Shown one piece after another: positions 1-7,399 of a stretch of DNA of 50,625 nt; the first letter of the stretch is position 1, and the number at the start of each line of letters is the position of its first letter. The notes under the pieces are model-generated. The model did no database searches, was not told where the DNA came from, and saw only the letters and a program-made list of their open reading frames with translations. The translations under genes were made by a program, and so were the position numbers. This DNA comes from Fidelibacterota bacterium (GTDB lineage: Bacteria > Fidelibacterota > UBA8477 > JABMPR01): assembly GCA_016845065.1 (NCBI GenBank), contig JAERTG010000112.1, positions 1 through 50,625 on the forward strand. The letters are read 5' to 3'.

Positions 1-351
1 GGATTTGAAGAACTCACCGATGGTCAATTCTTTGTAATCCCTGAATTCCCCAGCATCGAAGTAAACCCCTTTGCAATCCGGGCACCGTTCATAGTGTATG
101 TGTGGCTGCCGCTTATCAGCTTCAGGGATCATTTCTATCTCACATCTTGGGCAAATTGCATCTTTATTCTGATTTTGCTGTTTGCCAATTTCCGGATCAC
201 CCATATCAATTACCTCTGAACCACCGAGCGTTTTCAAATCCTGAAGTTCAAATCTATCGAACCAGATTCCATAACACTTGGTACAGCGTTCAACCTGGAC
301 ATATTCGTACTCAATACTTTTCATATATCCTTTACATTTCGGGCAACGCAT
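1..351 (-). CDS. TFIIB-type zinc-ribbon protein (3' end cut by window edge)
   Basis: An open frame starts at ATG 351-349 and runs off the left edge (117 codons visible). It shows two copies of a zinc-ribbon unit: MRCPKC...RCTKCYGIWFD near residues 1-32 and ICPRC...RCPDCKGVYFD near 70-100. This CPxC...C..C.G.WFD pattern is that of the zf-TFIIB family (PF13453), small proteins of unknown role that bind zinc through paired CxxC knuckles. A good ribosome site (AGGAGAG) overlaps the stop codon of lon, 10 nt upstream, so it is the last visible gene of the lon transcript. Its function is not known; a link with protein quality control is only suggested by position. Confidence 0.8.
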   Translation of the reverse strand, partial: MRCPKCKGYMKSIEYEYVQVERCTKCYGIWFDRFELQDLKTLGGSEVIDMGDPEIGKQQNQNKDAICPRCEIEMIPEADKRQPHIHYERCPDCKGVYFDAGEFRDYKELTIGEFFKS

Positions 352-361
352 ATTTTCTCTC

Positions 362-2740
362 CTAACTGGCTTTTTTAACTTTGTCCTTCTTGGTAGATTT
401 CCCGTCTTCAGGTTCAAGTGCAAGCTCAATAACATCACAAATTTGCTCTACAAACTCGAAATCCATCTCTTTTTTCACTCTTTCGGGTAAGTCGACCAAA
501 TCCGCTTCATTCTTCTTGGGTAGGATAACGGTTGTCAAGCCAGCTCGATTAGCGGCCATGACCTTTTCACGAATTCCACCAATGGGCAAGACTGCCCCTC
601 GAAGTGTGATCTCACCTGTCATACCCAGATTACTCTTAACCAGACGCTCCGTAAGCAGAGATATCATGGCTGTAAATAGAGTGATACCAGCAGAAGGTCC
701 ATCTTTTGGAACTGCACCAGCCGGGATATGCACGTGGATATCCCATTTCTTATAGAATTCGGGATCGATATTAAAAAGTTCGGCATTCGAGCGAATATAT
801 GAATATACAGCCTGGGCTGACTCTTTCATCACATCACCCAATTTACCAGTGAGTTTCAAGCCACCCTTGCCCTCCATTTTCATGGCTTCAATAAATAGGA
901 TATCTCCACCCACTGCCGTGTAAGCCAAACCTATCACAATTCCATAATTGGACATTCGCTCGGCAATCTCGCTGTGACGCCTTGGTGGACCTAATAGCTT
1001 GGTGATACTACTCTTGGTAATACGACGCGGTTTGTCATTTCCCTCTGCCCGTTCCCTGGCAACCTTACGACACACATTGGCAATCTGACGTTCTAGATTT
1101 CGGACACCTGCTTCGTAAGTATATCGACCAATGATTTCACCAATGGCGGTATCCATAAAGGTAATTTGCTCTTCCTCTAACGCATGCTCCGTCACTTGCT
1201 TCGGTATCAAATAAGATTTGGCAATGTGGATTTTCTCTTCTTCAATATATCCTGGGAAATCAATCATCTCCATGCGATCTCGGAGAGGACCAGGAATAGG
1301 GTCCAGCCAATTTGCAGTAGCAATAAACATAACCTTCGAAAGGTCAAACGTCACCTCAAGATAATGATCACTGAATGAGTGATTCTGTTCCGGATCGAGT
1401 ACTTCCAAAAGGGCTGAACTTGGATCTCCGCGGAAATCAGTACCAAGCTTATCAACCTCATCCAGCATGAATACAGGGTTACGAGTTTTGGCCTTTTTTA
1501 AACCTTGAATGATGCGACCCGGCAATGCGCCAATATAGGTTCGGCGGTGACCACGTATCTCGGCCTCATCTCGTACACCACCAAGAGAGATTCGAATAAA
1601 TTCTCTTCCGAGTGCATCTGCGATGGATTTTCCAAGTGACGTCTTTCCCGTTCCAGGAGGTCCCTGAAAACACAGGATAGGTCCCTTGATAGGTGCATCT
1701 GGACTCTGTTCCATTTTTAGCTTCCGTACGGCCAGGAATTCCAGGACTCGGTTCTTGACCCTTTTTAACCCGTAATGGTCGCGATTTAGGATGTTCAGAG
1801 CTTCATCAATATCAACGCGATCCTCAGTCTCATTATCCCATGGTAATTCTACCAGCCAATCCAGATAAGTACGCGATACGGTATACTCAGGTGATGAGGG
1901 GGGAATTCGTTGGAGGCGATCAATTTCCTTATTCGCTACTTTTAGAGCTTCCTCCGGCATGCCAGCTTCAAGAATTTTCTCCTCTAGCTCCTTGATTTCC
2001 AGGGTTTGATCATCCTCACCCAATTCTTTCTTGATGGCTTTCATTTGCTCTCGAAGAAAGTATTCACGCTGACTCTTTGAGATTTCTTCCTGAACCTCAG
2101 TCTGAATTTTCTCACCAATTTCCTGACGCTGTATTTCCCGATTGATGAGTACTGTGGCTTTCTTTAAACGTTCAGTAACATCAGTTTCCTCTAGAATGTC
2201 CTGCTTTTCACTATTCGAGAGTTGCATCATGGAGACGGCGCGATCAACCAGGCGCGCAGGATGCTGGATATTGGAAAGCAATGAGATGTGCTCCTGGGTG
2301 ATGTAGTCTGCAACTTTCGAAAGCTCACGGAAAAGCGTTCGTATGTTGGCGGACATAGCATCTGTTTCCAGATCCGCATCATAGATTTCTTCGATACCCT
2401 CAATGGTGGCCTTGAAATACGGGTCCGTCTGGGAGTAACTGTTGATGCGGACACGTTCCCCTCCCTGAACAATAGCGCTCTGACTCCCATCCGGCATATC
2501 CAATATCTTCATCACGGAGGCTGTGGTTCCAACATCAAAGAGGTCTCCAGCTTCAGGGTTTTCTACGGACCCTTCACGCTGTGCCACGACGACAATTGTC
2601 TTTTTCCCAGACGGAAGTTCACGTAAAAGTTTAAGCGAACGCTCACGGCCGATATATAACGGGATGACCTGCTGTGGGAAAAGTACCGTATTGCGTAGAG
2701 GCATCACTGGAAATGCGGTTGAGGGGATTATATCTGTCAT
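362..2740 (-). CDS. lon: ATP-dependent Lon protease
   Basis: Cytoplasmic AAA+ serine protease that unfolds and degrades damaged or regulatory proteins. Seen: an N-terminal LON substrate-binding domain (about 10-205, starting FPVMPLRNTVLFP), a coiled-coil linker rich in Lys/Glu (about 210-290), Walker A GPPGTGKTSLGKS near 357-369, Walker B PVFMLDEVDK near 425, and the C-terminal protease domain with the Ser-Lys dyad: Ser in PKDGPSAG near 682 and Lys in GGIREKVMAA near 725. The 792-residue length is normal for bacterial LonA. The start is supported by GGAGT five bases upstream of ATG. It follows the toroid-fold gene by 28 nt and is followed by the zinc-ribbon gene by 10 nt, so the three probably form one operon. 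All catalytic residues are present. Confidence 0.97.
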   Translation of the reverse strand: MTDIIPSTAFPVMPLRNTVLFPQQVIPLYIGRERSLKLLRELPSGKKTIVVVAQREGSVENPEAGDLFDVGTTASVMKILDMPDGSQSAIVQGGERVRINSYSQTDPYFKATIEGIEEIYDADLETDAMSANIRTLFRELSKVADYITQEHISLLSNIQHPARLVDRAVSMMQLSNSEKQDILEETDVTERLKKATVLINREIQRQEIGEKIQTEVQEEISKSQREYFLREQMKAIKKELGEDDQTLEIKELEEKILEAGMPEEALKVANKEIDRLQRIPPSSPEYTVSRTYLDWLVELPWDNETEDRVDIDEALNILNRDHYGLKRVKNRVLEFLAVRKLKMEQSPDAPIKGPILCFQGPPGTGKTSLGKSIADALGREFIRISLGGVRDEAEIRGHRRTYIGALPGRIIQGLKKAKTRNPVFMLDEVDKLGTDFRGDPSSALLEVLDPEQNHSFSDHYLEVTFDLSKVMFIATANWLDPIPGPLRDRMEMIDFPGYIEEEKIHIAKSYLIPKQVTEHALEEEQITFMDTAIGEIIGRYTYEAGVRNLERQIANVCRKVARERAEGNDKPRRITKSSITKLLGPPRRHSEIAERMSNYGIVIGLAYTAVGGDILFIEAMKMEGKGGLKLTGKLGDVMKESAQAVYSYIRSNAELFNIDPEFYKKWDIHVHIPAGAVPKDGPSAGITLFTAMISLLTERLVKSNLGMTGEITLRGAVLPIGGIREKVMAANRAGLTTVILPKKNEADLVDLPERVKKEMDFEFVEQICDVIELALEPEDGKSTKKDKVKKAS

Positions 2741-2768
2741 ACTTTACTCCGAATATGTTTTAATTGAA

Positions 2769-3752
2769 TTAGAATTCTGAATCATACTTTAGTGTTTCCT
2801 GAACACGTTGTGACTGGAAATGTTTCAATACTTTTAAGACACGTAAAGTGACACCAAAGTCACCCTGTTTGTCACGACTAACGATACTTGGCCATAATCC
2901 AGTATTAAGCTGGGCATCTATGAGCCAATCAAGCAATTTATATGTTTTACGATCCTTATTATCACTATCAACCAACTTGATAGTTTCTAAATATCTGAGG
3001 GTACCGCCTGAGATTATACTCAAACCGCTCGTTCCTGAGATGAGGGTATCCCACACCTGCATACCAGGTAGAAGAATACTTTCGCCCTCCTGAAGGACTT
3101 TGCTCTCCAAATATTTAAGCCCTTTTTTAAGGGCACGATTCTTACGAAAATTATCAGATTGTCCTAAGGTCCAGACGAAAAATAAACTACTCCAATAGCA
3201 TGAGGATGTCTCGTCAGGTAAACTGGACCAACCACCGTCTGAATTTTGCCGCGCAATGATATCTCGAATCAACTCCTTGATGATTGGATTACCTTCCAGC
3301 TGATAGGTGATAGCCAGAAATACAGCTTGTGATTGGTGATGAAGTCTCATTTCGAGTTCCTGTTCGGCAAGGCTGCGTAGAACTTCACGCATACCCAACA
3401 TGACCTTTTCCTGTTTGTGGGTCACGGAGAACTCCAGGAGCTCATGCAATACTTCTTGTTGTTTTAATAGCTGCAGGGTATGAATCTGGGCGTCACTTAA
3501 TCCCGTAATTTTTCCACCTACAGGCCATAATCCCTTTGCATTCTGTTCAGCAAGGAGTTTTCGTCTAGGCTGATGCTTTCTTAAATTTTTTTGTAAAGCT
3601 AAAAAATCATCGGAAGTTGTATCCTCCAGGATGTCAGTAACCAATTGATAGCGCACTGGTAGCGGGGCTGCCTTAAGAATTACAGGGATTGGATTCATCT
3701 TAAAGTTGACCATCCAGGGGATTTGATCAATACGCTTATCATTATGTAACAT
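2769..3752 (-). CDS. Hypothetical protein with prenyltransferase/terpene-cyclase-like toroid repeats
   Basis: I do not recognise a specific family. The 327-residue protein is helical and soluble, with no signal peptide. Two stretches resemble the QW-type repeat of alpha/alpha-toroid proteins (squalene-hopene cyclase, prenyltransferase beta subunit): RQNSDGGWSSLPDE near 187-201 and AQLNTGLWPS near 287. The DxDD motif of a class II terpene cyclase is not seen, so an enzyme role is not supported; a protein-binding toroid is as likely. The first ATG has no clear ribosome site, and inner Met residues (MVNFK, MNPIPV) near codons 14-19 are possible starts. It lies 28 nt upstream of lon and probably shares its transcript. 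Confidence 0.6.
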   Translation of the reverse strand: MLHNDKRIDQIPWMVNFKMNPIPVILKAAPLPVRYQLVTDILEDTTSDDFLALQKNLRKHQPRRKLLAEQNAKGLWPVGGKITGLSDAQIHTLQLLKQQEVLHELLEFSVTHKQEKVMLGMREVLRSLAEQELEMRLHHQSQAVFLAITYQLEGNPIIKELIRDIIARQNSDGGWSSLPDETSSCYWSSLFFVWTLGQSDNFRKNRALKKGLKYLESKVLQEGESILLPGMQVWDTLISGTSGLSIISGGTLRYLETIKLVDSDNKDRKTYKLLDWLIDAQLNTGLWPSIVSRDKQGDFGVTLRVLKVLKHFQSQRVQETLKYDSEF

Positions 3753-3946
3753 ATGGATAAACTAAGACCAAAATACTCGCTAACAAGGTAAACCATGCTA
3801 GCTAATGGGCATTTTTACTGAGTTAACGCGAGATCACCTTGCGCTGAAGCGATATTTGTATTGGCTAAATTGACAATTTCACAGTCTAAGGTCTATATTT
3901 ATATCAATTTTACGAGTTAAACATGGATCTAGCTGAGGTTTTGGGC

Positions 3947-3975
3947 AAAAAAAAACCCTGGTGATGAGCCAGGGT
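3947..3975 (-). terminator. Rho-independent terminator after the NifX/DUF6125/IscA-like group
   Basis: On the minus strand ACCCTGG and CCAGGGT form a 7-bp perfect stem around a 7-nt loop, followed by nine T residues. It lies 24 nt past the stop of the IscA-like gene and is one of the clearest terminators in the window. Confidence 0.9.
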
Positions 3976-3998
3976 CTTGTTCGAGGAGAGTTGCGGGT

Positions 3999-4343
3999 TT
4001 AACAGTTGCAGCCGCCTCCGCAGTTGCAATTGCCACCGCATCCACAATTTGATTGTGCCTTTGGTTTCATAATAGTAAAGCCTTCAGCATTATCGTCTTT
4101 GTAGTATTCAACACTGGCACCTTCCAACTGTGCGAAGCTAGCTGGATCTACCAGTACACGGACACCCTGAGAATCGAAGACATTATCTTCGGGGTGTTGC
4201 TTATTCTCAAGTGACATTCCGTAAGAACTATTTGAACAACAGCCTGAGTTTGCGTATATGCGAAGACCACCCTCGGCAGTCAAATCCTGCTCACTCATGA
4301 GAACTTTAATTTTCTCGGCTGCAGTTTCAGTAATTTGGATCAT
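3999..4343 (-). CDS. IscA/HesB-like Fe-S carrier with Cys-rich C-terminal tail
   Basis: A 114-residue cytoplasmic protein starting MIQITETAAEKIKVLM, which is the typical first helix of the HesB/IscA family (A-type iron-sulfur carriers). Residues 27-45 (LRIYANSGCCSNSSYGMSL) sit where canonical members have their first cysteine, but here there is a Cys-Cys pair (35-36). The usual C-terminal CGCG signature is present near 100-103 and is extended to a glycine/cysteine tail with six Cys between 100 and 114. The tail could bind additional Fe-S or other metal. It is the last gene of a three-gene group ending in a strong terminator, 100 nt after the DUF6125-like gene. The family assignment is reasonable; the substrate is unknown. 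Confidence 0.75.
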   Translation of the reverse strand: MIQITETAAEKIKVLMSEQDLTAEGGLRIYANSGCCSNSSYGMSLENKQHPEDNVFDSQGVRVLVDPASFAQLEGASVEYYKDDNAEGFTIMKPKAQSNCGCGGNCNCGGGCNC

Positions 4344-4443
4344 TTTATTTTACCCCATTCAAGTCAAGTTAGTATACAGTTTAAAGATGATCATTATTGT
4401 CCCCTATTGCAAGCTTATTTTTGCTTCACAATTCAGTCCCGGA

Positions 4444-4956
4444 TCAGATCTTCAACAAGAATTTCCAAGCACAAAAATAGGTATCTGGGTGGGCATCAGG
4501 GGGACAGCTCACGCAGGATGTAATAATTCGTGGATCGATGGTTCTTGCGAATTCAGTATACTCGACTTTCCCTACTGATTTACAGGGAAAATCTTGGAGT
4601 CCGCGTCTAACTCGTGCAACTTGAACCCGACATTCCTCCATCTCAAAAATGAAACTGTTTTCTTTATCCTCAATAAAGCGCTGCTTGTTTACGCGCGCAT
4701 AAAGGCGGTAACCAAGGGCCTTTTTCAATCCTGGCAACCCTGAGCCCTCCTCAATATTATGACGCTTCATGATGCGCTTTGCTTCAATTACCGTGAATCG
4801 TCGCCAAGCATCGGTATCACATTCTATCGCTGTTTCCATACCATACTTGGATTCGATAGCCTGAAACCAGAGACCATCATGGGCCAGCCAGTTTTTCGCA
4901 AAGTCATCCAGCATCCCAATGAGTTGGCCGCGAGATAACTGGGTGAGATCTGACAT
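4444..4956 (-). CDS. DUF6125-like cytosolic protein
   Basis: A 170-residue soluble protein. From memory, its N-terminal part (LTQLSRGQLIGMLDDFAKNW, then LAHDGLWFQAIE) matches the DUF6125 family, found mostly in anaerobes and without a known reaction. The C-terminal part ends with a conserved-looking Cys set (IITSCVSCPPDAHPDTYFC), which may bind a metal or Fe-S cluster. No signal peptide or membrane segment is seen. It stands 26 nt after the NifX-like gene and before the IscA-like gene, so it is probably part of a metal-cofactor unit. The DUF label is moderately sure; the function is unknown. Confidence 0.65.
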   Translation of the reverse strand: MSDLTQLSRGQLIGMLDDFAKNWLAHDGLWFQAIESKYGMETAIECDTDAWRRFTVIEAKRIMKRHNIEEGSGLPGLKKALGYRLYARVNKQRFIEDKENSFIFEMEECRVQVARVRRGLQDFPCKSVGKVEYTEFARTIDPRIITSCVSCPPDAHPDTYFCAWKFLLKI

Positions 4957-4982
4957 ATGTTTCCCCCAATTGTTATATTAAA

Positions 4983-5360
4983 TCAATGAACGCACCCTTT
5001 CTCAGGGTTATCAACCAGACTACCCCCTATATATGCTGCAATAGCTTCATCCACGCCGGCGATGTCAGTGATGATTGCTTCGATATCTGCGTTATGGAGA
5101 TCATCATATATCCGTTTACCCATGCCTCTTGATATCACAACCTGGCAATCCTTTAAGGCTTCAAGAATAGGGGCATGAGAATGATTATGCCCTCCGCGAT
5201 GTTCATGACCTCCTTGATGACTGTGATGGGTGAAATTGTTTGGTCGATAGTCCTTGGATTTAAGCTCCCCCTCCACCAACTCAGCTATAATAAATCCCCT
5301 TGTCCGACCGAAATGATTGGCGATTGATTGTTTATCATCTGATGCGATTCCCACTTTCAT
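4983..5360 (-). CDS. NifX/NifB-family (dinitrogenase Fe-Mo cofactor biosynthesis-like) protein
   Basis: A 125-residue protein of the NifB/NifX family (PF02579): it begins MKVGIASDDKQSIANHFGRT, with the family's early His (NHFG), and has the typical later segment KDCQVVISRGMGKRIYDDL followed by DEAIAAYIGGSL. Related small proteins bind iron-molybdenum or other metal clusters, but no nif structural genes are in the window, so nitrogen fixation is not implied. Unusual is a His-rich insert near 43-63 (HHSHQGG, HEHRGGHNHSH), which may add a metal-binding loop. The start has a GAGGGG ribosome site. It is the first gene of the leftward group and diverges from the cytochrome group across a 405-bp spacer. 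Confidence 0.8.
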   Translation of the reverse strand: MKVGIASDDKQSIANHFGRTRGFIIAELVEGELKSKDYRPNNFTHHSHQGGHEHRGGHNHSHAPILEALKDCQVVISRGMGKRIYDDLHNADIEAIITDIAGVDEAIAAYIGGSLVDNPEKGCVH

Positions 5361-5524
5361 ATTGACCCCTCTTTCAGCATTTGAAAATTAGTATATGTTA
5401 TCAAATTAAATATAACTGCTATTTAGCACGTATTAAACATATTGTTTTACATAGTGTTATTTTTTTACTAATATTTGCTATTATACATGTTTCATATCCA
5501 CTACTATACATTTATGCAAACTTT

Positions 5525-5544
5525 GTTAATTACACGCAATTAAC
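5525..5544. promoter_or_regulatory. Perfect 20-bp dyad, likely operator
   Basis: GTTAATT-ACACGC-AATTAAC: two perfect 7-bp half-sites with a 6-bp centre, the size expected of a dimeric regulator such as a CRP/FNR- or MarR-type protein. It lies in the middle of the divergent spacer, about 115 bp upstream of the predicted cytochrome transcription start. The regulator is unknown. Confidence 0.5.
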
Positions 5545-5643
5545 CGCGCTAAGTATTTATTATTACTGATCAGAATAAAAAGGTATATTCCAAGAATCGA
5601 CTACGTGTTCGACAATGTTATATATGCTGATTGGCACATTATT

Positions 5644-5652
5644 TGTTATAAT
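5644..5652 (+). promoter_or_regulatory. Possible extended -10 promoter for the cytochrome group
   Basis: TGT-TATAAT is a full TATAAT box with the TGn extension. No good -35 box is found 16-18 bp upstream. It would start transcription near 5659, about 107 nt before the tetraheme cytochrome gene. Confidence 0.4.
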
Positions 5653-5696
5653 TAAGTTTGCGCATAATCATGTATTTGAGTGCGGGGAGAACAAAT

Positions 5697-5753
5697 ATGT
5701 ACACTCGATCACATTCTATATCAATAATAAAATCAATAATTTGGATTTACTGA
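5697..5753 (+). CDS. Possible 18-residue leader peptide
   Basis: ATG at 5697 with CGGGGAG a suitable distance upstream opens 18 codons (MYTRSHSISIIKSIIWIY), and its TGA stop (5751-5753) overlaps the GAAAGGA ribosome site of the next gene. This arrangement would suit translational coupling or a leader peptide, but a frame this short can occur by chance. Confidence 0.25.
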   Translation: MYTRSHSISIIKSIIWIY

Positions 5754-5765
5754 AAGGACTTTAAC

Positions 5766-6335
5766 ATGAAAAAAATGCTTATTGTACTGTTAATCTTATC
5801 TGTAGGGATGGCTTATTCTCAAACCAAAACTGCAAAATACATTGGCTCAAAAAAATGTAAAATGTGTCATAGCAAAGCAGAAGTTGGCTCACAGTACTCT
5901 ATCTGGGAAAAAGGACCTCACTCGGGATCTTTTGAGACCTTGAAGACAGACGCTGCCAAGGCTATCGCAAAGAAGATGGGTTTGAAAGCTTCTCCAGAAC
6001 AAGCACCTGAATGTCTCAGCTGCCATGTAACTGGTTGGGGAGACAAATCTGGTTATCAACTTGAGGTAGACCCGCTTAACAAAAAGGCGGTTAAGAAAAA
6101 CAAAGACCTCAGCCGCGTCGGTTGTGAATCCTGCCATGGCGCCGGAAGTCTGTACAAATCAAAGAAAACCAAAGCTGCAATCGCCGCTGGCACAATCACA
6201 CGAGAATCTGTTAACCTTATAACTATTTCAGAACAAACCTGTACCGTTTGTCACAATCCAGATTCACCTACATATAAGCCCTTTGATTATGCGGTCCGTA
6301 TCAAGGAAGTTACTCACCCTGATCCGAGCAAATAA
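5766..6335 (+). CDS. Tetraheme cytochrome c554-like protein
   Basis: A 189-residue periplasmic cytochrome. A Sec signal peptide (MKKMLIVLLILSVGMAYS, cut near 18-19) is followed by four canonical heme sites: CKMCH, CLSCH, CESCH and CTVCH. The spacing and flanking sequence (KYIGSKKCKMCH, WEKGPHSGSF, CLSCHVTGWGD, CESCHGAG) match the cytochrome c554 family, which carries electrons between periplasmic oxidoreductases. AAAGGA supports the start. It is the first gene of a three-gene plus-strand group, with only 11 nt to the next gene. It probably passes electrons between the membrane-bound fused cytochrome at 7400 and other partners. The direct electron partner cannot be read from the sequence. Confidence 0.88.
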   Translation: MKKMLIVLLILSVGMAYSQTKTAKYIGSKKCKMCHSKAEVGSQYSIWEKGPHSGSFETLKTDAAKAIAKKMGLKASPEQAPECLSCHVTGWGDKSGYQLEVDPLNKKAVKKNKDLSRVGCESCHGAGSLYKSKKTKAAIAAGTITRESVNLITISEQTCTVCHNPDSPTYKPFDYAVRIKEVTHPDPSK

Positions 6336-6346
6336 GGGATAAACTC

Positions 6347-7360
6347 ATGAAGGTCAGATTGGCAATACTCCTTCTCATCATACTTGTGGGTTCTGGCTAC
6401 AGCCAGATGGGGACGGAAACAGACAGCATACCAGACAAGATTGAGATCGGAGCGCTTGAAAATATTTTCAAACCCGTTCTATTCGATCACAAGCTCCATG
6501 CGGATATGACAACCATGGGTGAAGGCTGTAACACGTGTCACCACCATGGTTCTGAGGGCGTTTATGAACCCTGTGCAGATTGTCATGTGAGTGGAGAAGA
6601 AAATGCCTCCATGTCCATGCCAACCATAAATGGAGCCTATCATCGAAATTGTCTGAACTGTCACCAGAGTTGGACAGGAGATGAGGTTTGCAAGACCTGT
6701 CACATCCAGAAAAAATTCCGTTTTAACCTACGGAAGACTCTGGATGCCACAGACATTCTGGCTCATCATCATGAGGAAATAGTCGTTCCTGAAGTTTTCC
6801 ATTTCGTTTCACCTGAGAGTAATCAGAAACCGGTGTCATTCCAGCATAAAGAGCATGTGGAATTGTATAGATTCAAATGCGAAAATTGCCACAGACAGAC
6901 CGATTGCTCTACTTGTCACGATTATGCACCCGAGCCAGAAGGGGTTGTAAAATCGCTGGCTATACATCATGACCCCTGTAGTAATTGTCATGACACAGTC
7001 AAGGAGAATGGTTGCGAAAGCTGTCACAGCTCTACGCCCTCCAAGGGCTTTAATCATGCCAATACAGGATTTGAGCTCAAGCATTTTCACCAATCCTTGA
7101 GTTGTAATGTCTGTCACGAAGGAACTGAACCAATTGCCGCCCTTGATCCTACCTGCATCAATTGCCACACAAACTTTGAGGTGGATGAATTTGATCACGC
7201 AGCAACAGGCTTAATACTAAATGAAGAGCATATCGAATTTGATTGTTATGAATGCCATACAGATGATCAGTATGACATCCCTCCATCTTGCATGGAATGT
7301 CATGATGATGACGTGAGCTTTCCCACGGATCTGCCTGGAGAAAGAATTCCACTGAAATAA
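6347..7360 (+). CDS. Dodecaheme class III-type cytochrome c
   Basis: A 337-residue periplasmic protein with a signal peptide (MKVRLAILLLIILVGSGYSQ) and 12 CXXCH sites. The early segment FDHKLHADMTTMGEGCNTCH followed by CADCH, CLNCH and CKTCH resembles the cytochrome c3/c7 (class III) unit, including a His-rich stretch (CHHHG) that can supply distal ligands; the protein looks like about three such four-heme units in a row. The repeated FxHxxH... spacing (FQHKEHVE, FNHANTGFELKHFH, FDHAATG) suggests bis-His hemes. Such proteins serve as periplasmic electron wires. An AAGGGA ribosome site supports the start. It lies between the tetraheme and the fused c/b cytochrome genes. Confidence 0.9.
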   Translation: MKVRLAILLLIILVGSGYSQMGTETDSIPDKIEIGALENIFKPVLFDHKLHADMTTMGEGCNTCHHHGSEGVYEPCADCHVSGEENASMSMPTINGAYHRNCLNCHQSWTGDEVCKTCHIQKKFRFNLRKTLDATDILAHHHEEIVVPEVFHFVSPESNQKPVSFQHKEHVELYRFKCENCHRQTDCSTCHDYAPEPEGVVKSLAIHHDPCSNCHDTVKENGCESCHSSTPSKGFNHANTGFELKHFHQSLSCNVCHEGTEPIAALDPTCINCHTNFEVDEFDHAATGLILNEEHIEFDCYECHTDDQYDIPPSCMECHDDDVSFPTDLPGERIPLK

Positions 7361-7399
7361 CTTGTAAATGACCAACACTTTGAGAGGGTTATAAACCTT

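Larger units (their letters stand above)
5361..5765. other. 405-bp divergent spacer, AT-rich, regulatory
   Basis: This spacer separates the leftward NifX-like group from the rightward cytochrome group and has no convincing gene. It holds a perfect 7-6-7 inverted repeat (5525-5544), a possible extended -10 promoter (5644-5652) and a very short open frame with its own ribosome site (5697-5753); these are listed separately. Confidence 0.6.

Noticed and set aside
102..365. Plus-strand open frame of 87 codons at the left edge
   Set aside because: It is antisense to a zinc-ribbon gene with clear CxxC pairs and a good ribosome site on the minus strand.
2769..3752. Squalene-hopene cyclase or other terpene cyclase
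   Set aside because: Too short (327 residues) and no DxDD motif; only QW-like repeats are present.
4983..5360. Nitrogen fixation locus because of the NifX-like gene
   Set aside because: No nifHDK, nifB, nifE or nifN is seen; this small family is widespread in anaerobes that do not fix nitrogen.
5381..5569. Plus-strand open frame of 62 codons in the divergent spacer
   Set aside because: AT-rich, no ribosome site, hydrophobic by base composition only, and it covers the dyad; probably chance.
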